From assembly GCA_015039365.1 (NCBI GenBank), contig WION01000051.1, positions 176,471 to 240,470 of the forward strand: a DNA stretch of 64,000 nucleotides. The letters run 5' to 3'. The notes below the pieces were generated by a model. That model had not been told where the DNA came from and searched no databases. It saw only the letters and a list, made by a program, of their open reading frames with translations. This document shows positions 50,211-60,741 of this stretch, in pieces; the stretch's first letter is position 1; each line of letters opens with the position of its first letter. Origin of the DNA: Amanita rubescens (lineage: Eukaryota; Basidiomycota; Agaricomycetes; Agaricales; Amanitaceae). The translations under genes were made by a program, and so were the position numbers.

Positions 50211-53200
50211 TCAGCATTCTTCGGCGTCGGAGCCGTCATCTGTGAGCTCTGCGTCGTCGAAACCACCATCTCCGCCGTCAGCGGAGAGGGTTTCATCAGG
50301 CGGCTCGTGTGTCATCGTATATAGCTCCCTGTCTGTCATATTAATTAATTTTAGAAGTCTCTCACCGGATTGTATTCTACGCGGGTGGTATGGGATTAAA
50401 CGCTTAGCTGCATATCTTAGCTTGGAAAGGGATCCGTCGGTTTCTGCGAGTATAAATGATCCTCCCTGAGTCTTTCTGATGACGACCATTGGTCCGAGGT
50501 AGCGGGTTTTGGTCTTGCGGTCGAGCTCCATGTCGATCTTATTATTGCGGACTAGAACGAGGTCTCCTTTATCGAATTGGAAGGATCGGATGGTGTGGCG
50601 GAAGCGCGATTCAAGTTTGCGGACCGCATTGAGACGTGACTGATATATTTCATCTTTAATGCGTTCCAAGTCGGCGGGTCGCTTCTGAAGTTGTCGGGCG
50701 CGAAATGCAAGAAGGTCATCCGTCGTCAGCTCTGCGCTAATAGGTGGACATAGGTACGTAGCCTGGGATATGTCAAGCGGAAGAGTCGGTTCTACTCCGT
50801 GCGCAATGAAAAAGGGACTGTAACCAGTGGACGGGTGTACGGTGATACGTTCTGCCCAGAAGACGGAGGCTGCTACTTGGCTCCATTTTGATTCCTGTCC
50901 GTCGGCCGCTTTAACAAGTGACTCCCGAACTCCACGATGTCAGCGCTTGATGATACCGTTAGCCTGTGAGTTATACGGCGAGATCCTGATGTGGTTAATG
51001 CCGTATCGTTGTCGGAGGATATCCAAGGCGGCAATATAAGGTGTTCCGTTGTCGGTGACTATGCATTCGACGGCGCCATGTCTGCAGAGGATGTCTTCGA
51101 ATATAAACTTCGCGATTCCTTCGGCTTTCTCGTTTCGGAGCATCCTATACTCGGGCCAGGCTGATAGAGAGCAGCGGGCATGCGTGATATATGAGTAACC
51201 GCCGGAGGAGGGCATCTTCATAGTGTCTATGTGGATATTGCGGAAGAGACCTCCGGGCTCCGGCACGGTCGGCGGGATGTGGAAGCGCTGAACATTTCTT
51301 ATTTGGCATGCGTGGCAGGTGCGGACGTACCATCTAATGTCGGGCTCAAGCGATGGCCACCAGAATCGGTCGCGGACTCGTGCGCTAGTGGCAAAAATGC
51401 CTTTATGACCTGTATTGTCGTGGGCCTCCTGAACAATCTCTAACCTCTTCGTGTCGTCTAGTATTACCAGCTTATGGCGGTGGTGTTTGTCGCGGCGCCA
51501 GAGCCTATCACCTTGGACGAAGAAGCGCTTTACTTTGCCCATCCAGTGGCGGAATCGTTCTTCATCCATATCTATCAGCCGTAGCGGATTGTCGAGGAAC
51601 TCCTGAATTTTGAAAATTTCGGCGTCGCGGGAGAGCTGTTTGTCGGAGTGGGGGAAGGGGTCGGAGTCCGTTGTTGTCGACCAGGCAGAGGCCTTATTGT
51701 GTAGGACGTCCCAGTTAGCCGCCTGTATACAGAATCCGTTAGCTTCATCAATCCAGTCGTCGGGATCGGAGTCATCGGGCGGATCGTCGTCTTCTGCGCG
51801 GCGTCGTCGAGAAAGCCCGTCGGCTGGGGTGTGATCTTTACCGGGCACGTGTCGGAGGCGGAAATCAAACAAGAGGATGCCAGCGATCCATCTATTGATC
51901 GTGTTGTTAGGCTGTATATCGGGGTTATTGATCATTCCTTTAATGTATTTCGCGTCCACCTCAACGACGAAGTTCTTAAGTCCGATAATGAATATTTTGG
52001 CCTCCCGAAGGGCGCGGAATAAACCGTAAAGTTCCAGTTTGGCCTGCGAATATCGTGCTTCTCGGTCGTTTAGTGTGATAGATCCGTAGCGGTTAGGGTA
52101 GCGGTTTCCGTCGTCGCCTATTTGGGAGAGATAGTATCCGACAGCATGGGCGGACGTGTCGACTGCTAGAATAGACTCGTTTTCTGACTCGTAGTCGAGG
52201 GCGCGAATAGCGGAGCAATTGGCGGCGAGCTTCTTAAGACTGTTGAAAGCTTCGATGTGGCGATCGGTGAATTCGAAGGCGGTCTTCCATTTGAGGAGGG
52301 CGGTGAGCAATGGCGCGTGCAGAGTGTAATCCTTGAGGTAAATGCGTACAGTCCCTATGGTTCCTAAGAATCCGCGAACGTCGGAGATGTTTTGAGGGAT
52401 CGGCCACTTGGCTATTTTGGAGACTCTATCGTCGTCGGGGAGGCGGCCTTCGTACGTGCATTTGTGTCCTAGAACTATCGCTTCGGGAGTGCAGAAAAAG
52501 GACTTCTTTCCTGAGAAGGTTCCGCCGGCGTGCTTAATGCGTTGGATGACCCTGTTGATGTTTTGTAAGTGTTCCCAAACGAAGCGGCGGATTCCGGTGT
52601 TATCGGGGATGGTCTCAAACGTGCCGTCGGGTAACTCGTAACGTGTTTTCGGTCCTTTGCAGGGGCAATCGTCGATAAACGGCTTGGTAACGTGTGGGAT
52701 TTCGTCCTGTAAAATGAAGGTAACGTCACCGTGGAAGATTTGCATAGAGTTCGTATATCCCATCGGTATGGAAGTGAGGCGGAACGTGCCAAGGGGCGTC
52801 TGGAAGGTGGTCAAGTCCCGGGACTCAGGCGCAAGGCGACGCTGGTCAAATCCGACGAATAGATCGAACATTCCGAAGCATGAGTATCCGCCGAATGATT
52901 CCGCTAAAAGTTCAATGTTTGGCGGCTGGGCGGCATCTTTGATAGTGACTGCGTTAAGCGGCTGGAGGTCGTGGACGATGCGGAGGGATTTTCCATCTTT
53001 TTTGAAGACGCAGAACCATCTGGAGCGGTAGGAAGAGTTAGACGGCTCGTATACACCAGAAGCGATCTTATCTTTGATAATTTTGACGATCTCGTTGTAC
53101 TTTCCTGGCGGAATCGGAATATTTCTGAGTACCCAAGGCACGTGTTCTATTGTCGGAATGATGACCGGATCGAAGTAGTCGTTACTGAATTTTCCTTTCT

Positions 53201-53981
53201 CTTGTTCCGTCCAGGCGAAACCTTTTTCATGAATTCGGATTAGGTGGTGTATTAGCTTCTCTTCCTCTTCGGTTAGAAAGCCGTCTGGGTTAATATTCTG
53301 CTGTTTCATGCGCTCTTCGGTGTATCGTTCTCCTGGTGTGAATGCGGGCGGGCGTGTCGGAAGCGTGGGTAAATCGGCTAGCGGATCGGACGGAATGCGG
53401 CGGATAATGCGGAATTTTTCTGGTAGCGTAGTGGCTACAGGCTTAGTTCAGTTGGCCACCTTTTTGTATGCTTTCTTGCTCGCAGCGAGAATTTCAGCAG
53501 ATGAGATAAAATTAATTTCGATAGACGTAGTAGCTATATGTCCGATGCAAGGAATTAGGGAGTCACCAACCATCCTCGGAGCTGTTAACATTTCCCCAAA
53601 GTGTCCGTCACTGAGCTGGTATGGGTTCTTGTCGGCTCCGACAGTATAAACGTGGAGGTGCTGCGTGTCGGCTAGATAAGCGGAGGAATGGTAGTCGTCG
53701 ACTTCAATATTAAGGGTAGCGATTGTAGCGGAAGCGAATGTTTCTTTATTAGTGTCGTATATGTGCTTGATATCTGTATGTACTGTCGTCGGGCTCGTAT
53801 GAACATTGTCGGAGGTCGTCGGGTCGGGAGGCGGGTCGGGCGGTAGTGGCGGAATGTCTTGTCGTCTTGGAGGCGATTCATCGACTACTAAAAACCCAAG
53901 CTGACATGATGGGTACAGGCGCGGTTCTTGTTGGTGCATGGCCTCGTGGTCAGGACTGCTGTCGCTCTTGTCTCTGGACAT
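50211..53981 (-). pseudogene. pol: Pol of Ty3 element B (RT-RNase H-integrase), with nonsense mutations
   Basis: One frame from ATG 53981, interrupted by TGA at 53448-53450 (after KKVAN) and TGA at 50940-50942, ending at 50211. RT active site is FIDD (KPFIDDCPCKGP) rather than YxDD; RNase H region AVDTSAHAVGYYLSQ; integrase zinc HDNTGHKGI ... CHACQ, catalytic Asp in IHIDTMKMP and VTDNGTPYIA. The third acidic residue is missing: the motif reads NSQANGIIKR with Lys where Glu is expected, two codons before the TGA. Downstream the frame stays protein-like (SKWSQVAASVFWAERITVHP) to the C-terminus. Both stops could be CGA to TGA changes. Confidence 0.88.
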
Positions 53982-55690
53982 GTGATGGTAATATCTTGGC
54001 CTCCGTCGGTGTAATCGCGTGTAATGGCGGATAGGAGCGTATGGAATGGTCGGCCGAGCAAGACTTCATACGGCGCGTCTTCTACTATGTGTGCCTGTAC
54101 CCTGATCGTTATTCCGCCTACTGTCATGCTGAGATTGGCGATACCCAAAGTCCAACTGGACGAGCTGTTGGCTGTTTCCATCATGATTCTACGTGTCGGA
54201 GCATACTGTGCGCCGGAGAGCTGCCATTTGTCTTTTCTGATGACGATGATCTGAGATCCGTTGTCGATAACACATTCGCATTTCACGTTTCCGTCGAAAA
54301 TGCCATCAACTGCGCGGAGCGATTCGATAGGCCTCGTGGATGCCATAAGGACTTCCGCCTCATCGTGTGTCTCAGGTTCGGTTTCATCGGAGATAACTTC
54401 TACCTCATTGGCGGAGGCTGGATCGACACGTTTATTGGTTACTAATTGGCGGAGCTCTTTCTGGACGGACGGCGATAGCGCTAGGATGTCTTTGGCGGTT
54501 ATAGAGACGGGAAGGCTGAGTAGGTGATCAACGATGCGTTTCGGGGCGGCAATGTCGTCGATGGGTGTGCGATATTTGAACGCGGGTGTGTCCTTCTCTT
54601 TGCCTTTAGACGTGGAGGCGGATGCGGAAGTAGCGGCGGGAACAGGCGGAACGGGCGGAACGGTCTGCTTAGATCTAGGTAAGGCTGTTGTCTGTCGGGC
54701 GGTATAAATGTCGGCGGCGTCGGAGGCTTCTGTAGCAAAGACCTCTAGCAAGTTGGTCGATGCAGATGTCGGAGGTGCGGGGGCGCCAAGAGGTGTCCTG
54801 TTAGTTCCTGTTGCAGGGTTGCCAGTGGTAGCTATCTGGTGCCATCGATCGATTTTCTCCTTCATACCTCTCCCTGGTCCTGTCGGTTCCGATCCATCGG
54901 GCAGCTGTATTCGTCCATCATTGCGTCGGCACTTGTTAGATCGGATATATTCTTCCAGAGTTGGGCAGTATCTAAGAGTGTGTCCGTTGGCCCAGCAGAA
55001 GGTGCAGTCGTACCATGGCCGATCGTAGCGCTGTCCGTCAGAGCGTGGCGGAGGCGTGGTTGTTGTCGGAGCTGATCTAGGAGGCATAGTCGCGGCCATT
55101 AAAGCGATGACAGGGCGGGAGGAAATGACAAACTCCGCAGCATTGAATATATCGGCTAATTCATATCCTTCGTCAGGGCGGACGTCGGGGTGCTTGATAG
55201 TGAGGCGGGTAGTGATATCGGATCGGTATTCACCAGGGAATGAAGAGATAAACATAAGCCCCGCTTCGCGTCGGGTCATTGTGCTCTTATTGACCAAGAA
55301 GCCAGCCGTCTCAGAGAATTCTCGGTGAAATTCGCCTAGCGCTGGTCCCGTCATGGTATGTTTAGCTTGGAACGTGCTGCTGATCGATTGTAACGCGGCT
55401 ATGGTGTGGCGGTTCTCAGGCTTCGCTTCGGGGTACAATTTGGTAATGGCTGTCTTAAACGCTTCCCATGATGTTTTATCGGCTAGCGCATCGCGTGTAG
55501 TTTTCCATAGCCCTGATGATTTTTCGTCTGTGTAATAGACCGCCCATTTAACGATTTCGTCGGATTTTTCGCGATTAAGGCATATAAGCTCTACGTCATC
55601 AAGATATCGATCTAAGTTGGTTGCCACGCCGTCGAAACGCGGAGCCTCCTTGCTGGAGCGGATGGGCATATGAGTCGGCTGGCCGGACAT
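53888..55690 (-). CDS. gag: Gag-protease of Ty3 element B
   Basis: 600 residues from ATG 55690. Capsid-like KEAPRFDGVATNLDRYLDDV, KWAVYYTDEKSSGLWKTTRD, a Cys-rich motif CTFCWANGHTLRYCP, and a C-terminal retropepsin-like domain with VIDNGSQIIVI (Asp-Asn-Gly) and EVLLGRPFH. It overlaps the pol frame by about 90 nt. The frame upstream of the ATG remains open to 56,345 without any ATG. The gag of the gag-only element at 60.6-62.2 kb is clearly homologous. Confidence 0.88.
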   Translation of the reverse strand: MSGQPTHMPIRSSKEAPRFDGVATNLDRYLDDVELICLNREKSDEIVKWAVYYTDEKSSGLWKTTRDALADKTSWEAFKTAITKLYPEAKPENRHTIAALQSISSTFQAKHTMTGPALGEFHREFSETAGFLVNKSTMTRREAGLMFISSFPGEYRSDITTRLTIKHPDVRPDEGYELADIFNAAEFVISSRPVIALMAATMPPRSAPTTTTPPPRSDGQRYDRPWYDCTFCWANGHTLRYCPTLEEYIRSNKCRRNDGRIQLPDGSEPTGPGRGMKEKIDRWHQIATTGNPATGTNRTPLGAPAPPTSASTNLLEVFATEASDAADIYTARQTTALPRSKQTVPPVPPVPAATSASASTSKGKEKDTPAFKYRTPIDDIAAPKRIVDHLLSLPVSITAKDILALSPSVQKELRQLVTNKRVDPASANEVEVISDETEPETHDEAEVLMASTRPIESLRAVDGIFDGNVKCECVIDNGSQIIVIRKDKWQLSGAQYAPTRRIMMETANSSSSWTLGIANLSMTVGGITIRVQAHIVEDAPYEVLLGRPFHTLLSAITRDYTDGGQDITITCPETRATAVLTTRPCTNKNRACTHHVSLGF

Positions 55691-55694
55691 GATA

Positions 55695-55860
55695 GGAGGT
55701 GGCGGCGGTGGCGGTGTAGATGGTCTGCTTGGCGGTGGTGTCGGAGTAGACGGTCTGCTTGGCGGCAGAGACGGAGTAGATGGTCTGCTTGGCGACGGAG
55801 GCGAAGTAGACGGTCTGCTTGGCGGCGGAGGCGGAGTATTTGGTCTGCTTGGCGGGAGCG
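55695..55860 (-). repeat. 30-bp tandem repeat encoding a PSRPSTPPPP-type decapeptide
   Basis: Five 30-bp units with GTCTGCTTGGCGG on the plus strand; on the minus strand they translate, in frame with gag, to PSRPSTPTPP, PSRPSTPSLP, PSRPSTSPPS and similar. Substitutions mostly keep the peptide pattern. They lie in the ATG-less open extension just upstream of the gag ATG. Confidence 0.75.
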
Positions 55861-56353
55861 ACTTAACTGATGGTGTAAGCGATGGAAGTGGCGAAGATTC
55901 TTGTGCGTTGACTAGTGCAGATAGGGATGGAGCAGTAGATTCGTCGCTTAGGCTTGGCGTCCGCTCTCTTGGGCAATCAAAATTAACTGGTAAAGGCGAC
56001 GGCTGTGTTGATTGATATGGCGGGAAATCAGTAGGTTCGGGAGATTGCCTAGATGAAGACGGAAAGGATCCTGGGAGTGATTGGCTATCTTCGTCTGTCT
56101 GTACGGAGCTCGAAAACAGGAGGGACTGAAGCTGTGCACTAGAGAATATCGGCAGGAGGCTTCTACGGGGTGTCTGTGGAAGCGGCGGTGTGGCGGATTC
56201 AACTGGTGTCGGAGGTGGGGCAGCTGTTGGCGGAACCGGCGGCGGTCTAAAACGTGGCCTACGTTGCGGACCTAACTGAGCAGGGAACCTCTCGCTGGCC
56301 TTTTTGGCTGCCTCTCGTTTCGAGGTTATGACGTGAAAACTTTCCTAAGGAAC

Positions 56354-56371
56354 CCCTCGCGGTGGGCTCCA
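56354..56371 (-). promoter_or_regulatory. Primer-binding site of Ty3 element B
   Basis: Minus-strand TGGAGCCCACCGCGAGGG begins two bases after the 5' LTR; TGG pairs with a tRNA CCA end. The same sequence stands next to the 5' LTR of the gag-only element (about 62,570), so both use the same primer tRNA, which I could not identify. Confidence 0.7.
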
Positions 56372-56373
56372 GG

Positions 56374-56944
56374 TGAAACGTGTGAGAAGGGCGTGCGATG
56401 TACTTGTTCGCCCAAAGGGGTCCGAAGGAAAGGCTTAACAAATGGGATCGTACGGAGTACGGAGACGGAGGGTTCGACGGTGACGGAGTAAACCCGCAAT
56501 GCAAACGGACGCAAGTCCGACGAAGATGCGTCGCAGCGGAAGATTGTCGGACAAGTGCGAAGGCGTACGACGGTGACGGAGTGAACCCGCGACGTAAAGG
56601 AACGTGAGTGCAACGAAGTTGCGACGGAGAGATATCAAACGGATGCGGAGGAGTGAAGGGCAGTATATTTGATGTCCATACAGTACAATGAAGCCGTATA
56701 TAAACTAATATGCACGAGGCGCACTCACCGCAATCATCCTGAGCTCCTCTGATGGTCCGTGCGCGTATGCGGATTGCCTTGCTGTATGAATATGTCGAGT
56801 CGGCGGGTTGAGCCCTTGGCATCGTGTACGGGTGTCGAGGCGCGAAGGTTTAAGTGCGTCGGAATGCTCCGACGGATATCTCCGATGTCGGAATATCGGC
56901 CGCGGATGCCTGCTGCACAACGTAACCGGAATCGGTACGTTACA
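56374..56944 (-). repeat. 5' LTR of Ty3 element B
   Basis: 571 bp, partner of 48252-48822. Confidence 0.92.
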
Positions 56945-57456
56945 CCGGGACGTTGACTAAAACCTTTAGCTACGACGCGAGCCTTTTTGCGTCCATCGGT
57001 TTTTAAGTCGAAAACCCAACGACATCTGATTAGGTTTCGTCCTTTTGGAAGATCAACTAACTCCCAAATATCTCTAGATTGAAGAGATTTAAATTCGTCA
57101 TCCATTGCAACCTTCCATTGTTTATACAATTGAGGATTACTGGAGCGCATTTTAGATATATCTCTATAGTCATATGGAATATTATCCACAAGAGGGACAG
57201 CGGCTTTAAGAAGGAAATGAAGGAATTCATTTCCGGATTCATTAATCATTCGGGTTAAATGATCGTGTTCCGCAGATTTTAATTCAGACTTTAAAGCGAA
57301 GATTTCTTTAAGGAGAGAAGCAGATTCATTCATTCTATCAGGGTTCCTGTCGTTTGACGGTGGATCCTGAGTCGAAGAACTCGGAATATTATCTTTTAAC
57401 TGTTCTCGTAAGGCATCTCGCTTTTGCTGAATTTCCGCTTCTATTTGTGCAGGAGT

Positions 57457-57810
57457 TGTAACGGCGGTCAACACTTAGGCTGGGTAGTGGCAGCGTATAA
57501 GTGGAAGAACGATATTAGGTTCCAAGGTTAAGCGGTGAGCGAAAGGTTGGAAGGTAATAGAGGTTCAGACTCTGAGGTTAATCGGAGTAGTGCAGTAGAT
57601 TGCTAAAGCTAGGGAAGTACAGCGTAGCTACTGGGGTTTATATACTCCTAAGGTATGAGTCATATGTGGGTACTGAGTCATACGTAGTATTGTACATGAG
57701 TCAGAGTGAGTAAAAATGATAATGGGGGGGCTGTGTGATATGACTGGTATAGTGAGTCATACGAAGTAAACTATAGTCCATAAGAGTAATATTAGTACAT
57801 GATCGTAACA
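57457..57810 (-). repeat. 3' LTR of chromovirus C
   Basis: 354 bp, on the minus strand TGTTACGATCATG to GCCGTTACA, preceded by the purine tract GGGAGGGAGATAA. Its outer edge interrupts the copia frame. The partner LTR is outside the window. Confidence 0.7.
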
Positions 57811-57811
57811 T

Positions 57812-58361
57812 TATCTCCCTCCCAAGAATCGTTGTCCACAACGATTTCTTCCTCGGAATCACTACCAAAAACGTCGTGTAAGAGTTGGGTAAATGCGGGG
57901 GAGTTAGGGGTTGTGCTAGATACCTGATCTGCGAAGTTTAGGAGCTCTAGGTCGGTGAGCTCGTCGATGTCAAGATCGTGGGCGGTGCCGAGTGCGAAAT
58001 TGTTACTGGCGACAAGGTTTGAGAAGACCTCGCCTGGTGGGAGTCACCAGCGGCTACGGGAGATCGAGGGATGGTCGGGGTCGTGGGCTCGGATGAAGTT
58101 GTCGTTATACGTTTTGATTGTTTTAAGGGCCTCAATGACGAGGTCGATCCGGGCGTTCTCATCCGCTACCATTTGTGCCGTACGTCTCAAGACATCTCGT
58201 TCCTCGGAGGTGGTGGTAAGGGGGATGTCGTAGGTGGCTGCCATCCGGACATTGGAACAGAAGCCGAAATATTCAGCAATGATGGTGTGAAGGTGGGAGA
58301 CGAAGGTGCTGGCGGAGAGGGTTTTGGTGAGGGTGGCGGCGGCAGAGGGGTTGGTGGCCAT
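57812..58361 (-). pseudogene. Third ORF of chromovirus C, interrupted by TGA
   Basis: ATG 58361 (MATNPSAAATLTKTLSAST) reads about 105 residues to a TGA at 58044-58046, after SRSRW; the same frame then stays open (LPPGEVFSNLVASNNFALGT, then acidic DSDEEEIVVDNDSWEGD) up to the LTR. The single in-frame stop looks like a point mutation or readthrough site. No known domain. It is unlike the third ORF of chromovirus A. Confidence 0.6.
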
Positions 58362-60343
58362 TGCGAGATAAAAGGAGGAGAATGTTTCAGAGATGAAATA
58401 GAAGCGAGGTTTTTTAACGAATGGTGCCAGTGCAGCTCGTTGTCTTTCCTTGGTTGAAGGTGGGGTTAATATACCTTCAGGGGATACCTTTTTCGGAATT
58501 CTGCAACAAGTTCTGGTGCGTGAACATGTTTCTTTGTTACCCATTCATTGTGTTCTGAGTCATAGCCTTTCCATTTGATCAGAAATTCGACATGAGAAGA
58601 CTTCCCACGTTTGCGTTTTCTGGAATCAAGAATTTTCTCAATGACATATTCTAATTCGTTTCCAATCACCTCAGGGGGTGGCGGGGGGTGTTTCTTTTGA
58701 CTCGGGAACTTTGGTATGGTATATGGTGTGAGAAGAGATTCATGGAATACAGGGTGAATCAATTTCCATGTTTCTGGTAATTCTATTTTGTACGCAGCTT
58801 GTCCGATTTTTTCTAATATTTTAAATGGTCCATATCGTTTAGCGGAGAGTTTCTTTGATGGTCTAGCGTCTTTGATGTTTGTGGCTTCTAGCCATATCTT
58901 GTCTCCTTCTTTATGATCTATGGGTGATTTCTTTCTTAGGTTATAGTTTTGTATCATTTTTTCTTGGGATTTTCTTATCGCAGTAGCGGCATTTTCTTGT
59001 ATGTTTTGGAGTTTTTCGATGAAATCATTGATTGATGCATTCCCTTCTTTGGGTATAGTCGGTTCTCCTTTCCAGGGGTGCCTGCCGTAATTAAGGAAGA
59101 AAGGGGAGTGACCGGTGGCTGAGTGAACTTTATCATTGTATTGGTATTTGGCTATACTTAGCCAATCAGCCCAATCTTCTTGGAGATAGTTTATATAATG
59201 TCGTAAGAAAGTTTCGGTTTCTTGATGGGATCGTTCTACTTGTCCATCAGTTTGGGGATGATATGCCGTGGATAGGTTTTGTTTTGTTCCTATAGCACTG
59301 CAAAGATCTTTCATCAGTTGTGCCGCAAACTGGGGTCCTCTATCACTTGTGATCTTTTTAGGGATTCCATGAATTTTCCAAATTTGATCTTTGTATGTTT
59401 CTACTAGTTGGGCGGCGGATAATTCTGTTGTCGTGGGAATTAATCTAATCATTTTTGAGAACCTGTCGATTATTGCCAAGATAGCATTATACCCTTTTGA
59501 TTCAGGCAGGGGTCCTACAATATCAACTGAGATGCTTTCCCAAGGTTCTTTTGGAATGTCATGTGGGTGTAAGGTTGTCGCTTTTGGTTGTCGTGATGCT
59601 TTGTTTCTTTGGCATAGATCGCATCCCTTGACGTATTTTTTCACATCCTTTGAAAGGGAAGGCCACCAATAGGTTCGTTTAATTAAATCTTCTGTTTTGG
59701 TTATTCCGGGGTGTCCTGCTATTGGAGAGTCATGACAGGTTTGAAAAACTTTTTCTCTAAGCTTTTCGTCTGGAACATAGATTCTGTTTTCATATAATAA
59801 TAGTCCATCATGTTCTTTAAATAGGTTTGGTTTCTCCTTTTGTCTCTTTAGGACTTCAGTTTCTCTACGTTTAGACGTCTTGATTAATTTATCCAATGAT
59901 GTTTTTATTTCAATTTGTTTGGTTGAACGGGTTTCACCTCCCTTCAAAAATTGTTCTTCCATGAACAATTGTATTGGGGTGGTTACTTTCTTGGCGAAGC
60001 GGGTGTTATCTAATAGAGTTACGTCTTTCTGTTCTGGTATTTCGTTTTTATGTAAACGAGACAAAATGTCCGCTTTTGTATTTGCTTTTCCAGGTATATG
60101 TTTGATTTCGAAATTGTAGTCTTGGAGTTCTAGATACCATCTGGCTTGTCGTCCATTTAATCTCTGTGGTTTCCTAAAATAGGAGAGATTTTTGTGATCG
60201 GACCATACTTCAAATGGTTCTGCTGCGTCTAATAGATAGGGTCGCCATTCCTTTAATGCGCATACTATTGCTAGTAATTCTTTGTCGTATATGTCATATC
60301 GTAATTCGGCATCGGACATTGATCGTGAGAGGAGCGCAACCGT

Positions 60344-60741
60344 TGAAACGATCAGAAGAAGGCCGATGCGGAAGTGCGTTCGGCCAAAGGGGCTTCGGAG
60401 GTCAGTCCTAGGGGTGCCTCGGGGGCAGAGAGGGTGCCGAAGGCGAAGGTGAATGAGTGGAAGGTGTCCGAAGCACCGAGGAACGAAGGGAACGAAAGGA
60501 ATCAAACTCGGAGCAGTAATGGGGTGATAATTCGCTAACTACAACTACGTACAAGGTGGTATATATACTACGGAGGCATGAGGTAACCATGTGATGAATC
60601 CTGCACCGAGTCCGAGGGTCTGTGCGCATATCCGAACTCAAACGATCATCCTCCGGGGTCGAGTATAGGCTCGGAGTGCTTCGGGGACCTTCGGAAGGCT
60701 TCGGAGATCGGTTCCAACGTAGCCGGAATCGGCTCGTTACA
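60344..60741 (-). repeat. 3' LTR of the gag-only element
   Basis: 398 bp, identical by eye to 62574-62971. Confidence 0.9.

Larger units (their letters stand above)
48252..56944 (-). mobile_element. Ty3 (gypsy) retrotransposon B with antisense gene
   Basis: 8,693 bp with 571-bp LTRs (48252-48822 and 56374-56944; I noted at least three differences, about 99.5% identical) and a 4-bp target duplication CCGG (48248-48251, 56945-56948). Minus-strand order: 5' LTR, primer site, ATG-free leader, gag-protease, pol, then a plus-strand antisense gene before the 3' LTR. No chromodomain is seen. Pol carries nonsense mutations. Confidence 0.92.
46129..57456 (-). mobile_element. Ty1/copia retrotransposon, 3' half, split by two other elements
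   Basis: The minus-strand element has a 566-bp 3' LTR (46129-46694, ends TGTTAA...TTAACA in minus orientation, preceded by AAAGGGGTG). Its pol is interrupted at 48,248 by Ty3 element B, and its more upstream part is cut at 57,456 by chromovirus C. Integrase and gag must lie beyond the window, past chromovirus C. Confidence 0.85.
46717..57456 (-). pseudogene. pol: Copia pol, RT-RNase H part, interrupted
   Basis: Upstream segment (57,456 to 56,949): linker region, then the RT start WKVAMDDEFKSLQSRDIWEL, RCRWVFDLKTDG, ARVVAKGFSQRPG. After removing element B and one CCGG copy the frame continues at 48,247 (LDYDETFSPVARYETI), then ALDVKTAFLYGDLDEDIYMA, the catalytic LYVDDILFMG, and RNase H with DADWAADRNTRRSINGY and ALSSTEAEYISLSDAARQ, stop at 46717. 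The segment itself has no stops apart from the insertion, so it was intact when hit. Confidence 0.9.
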
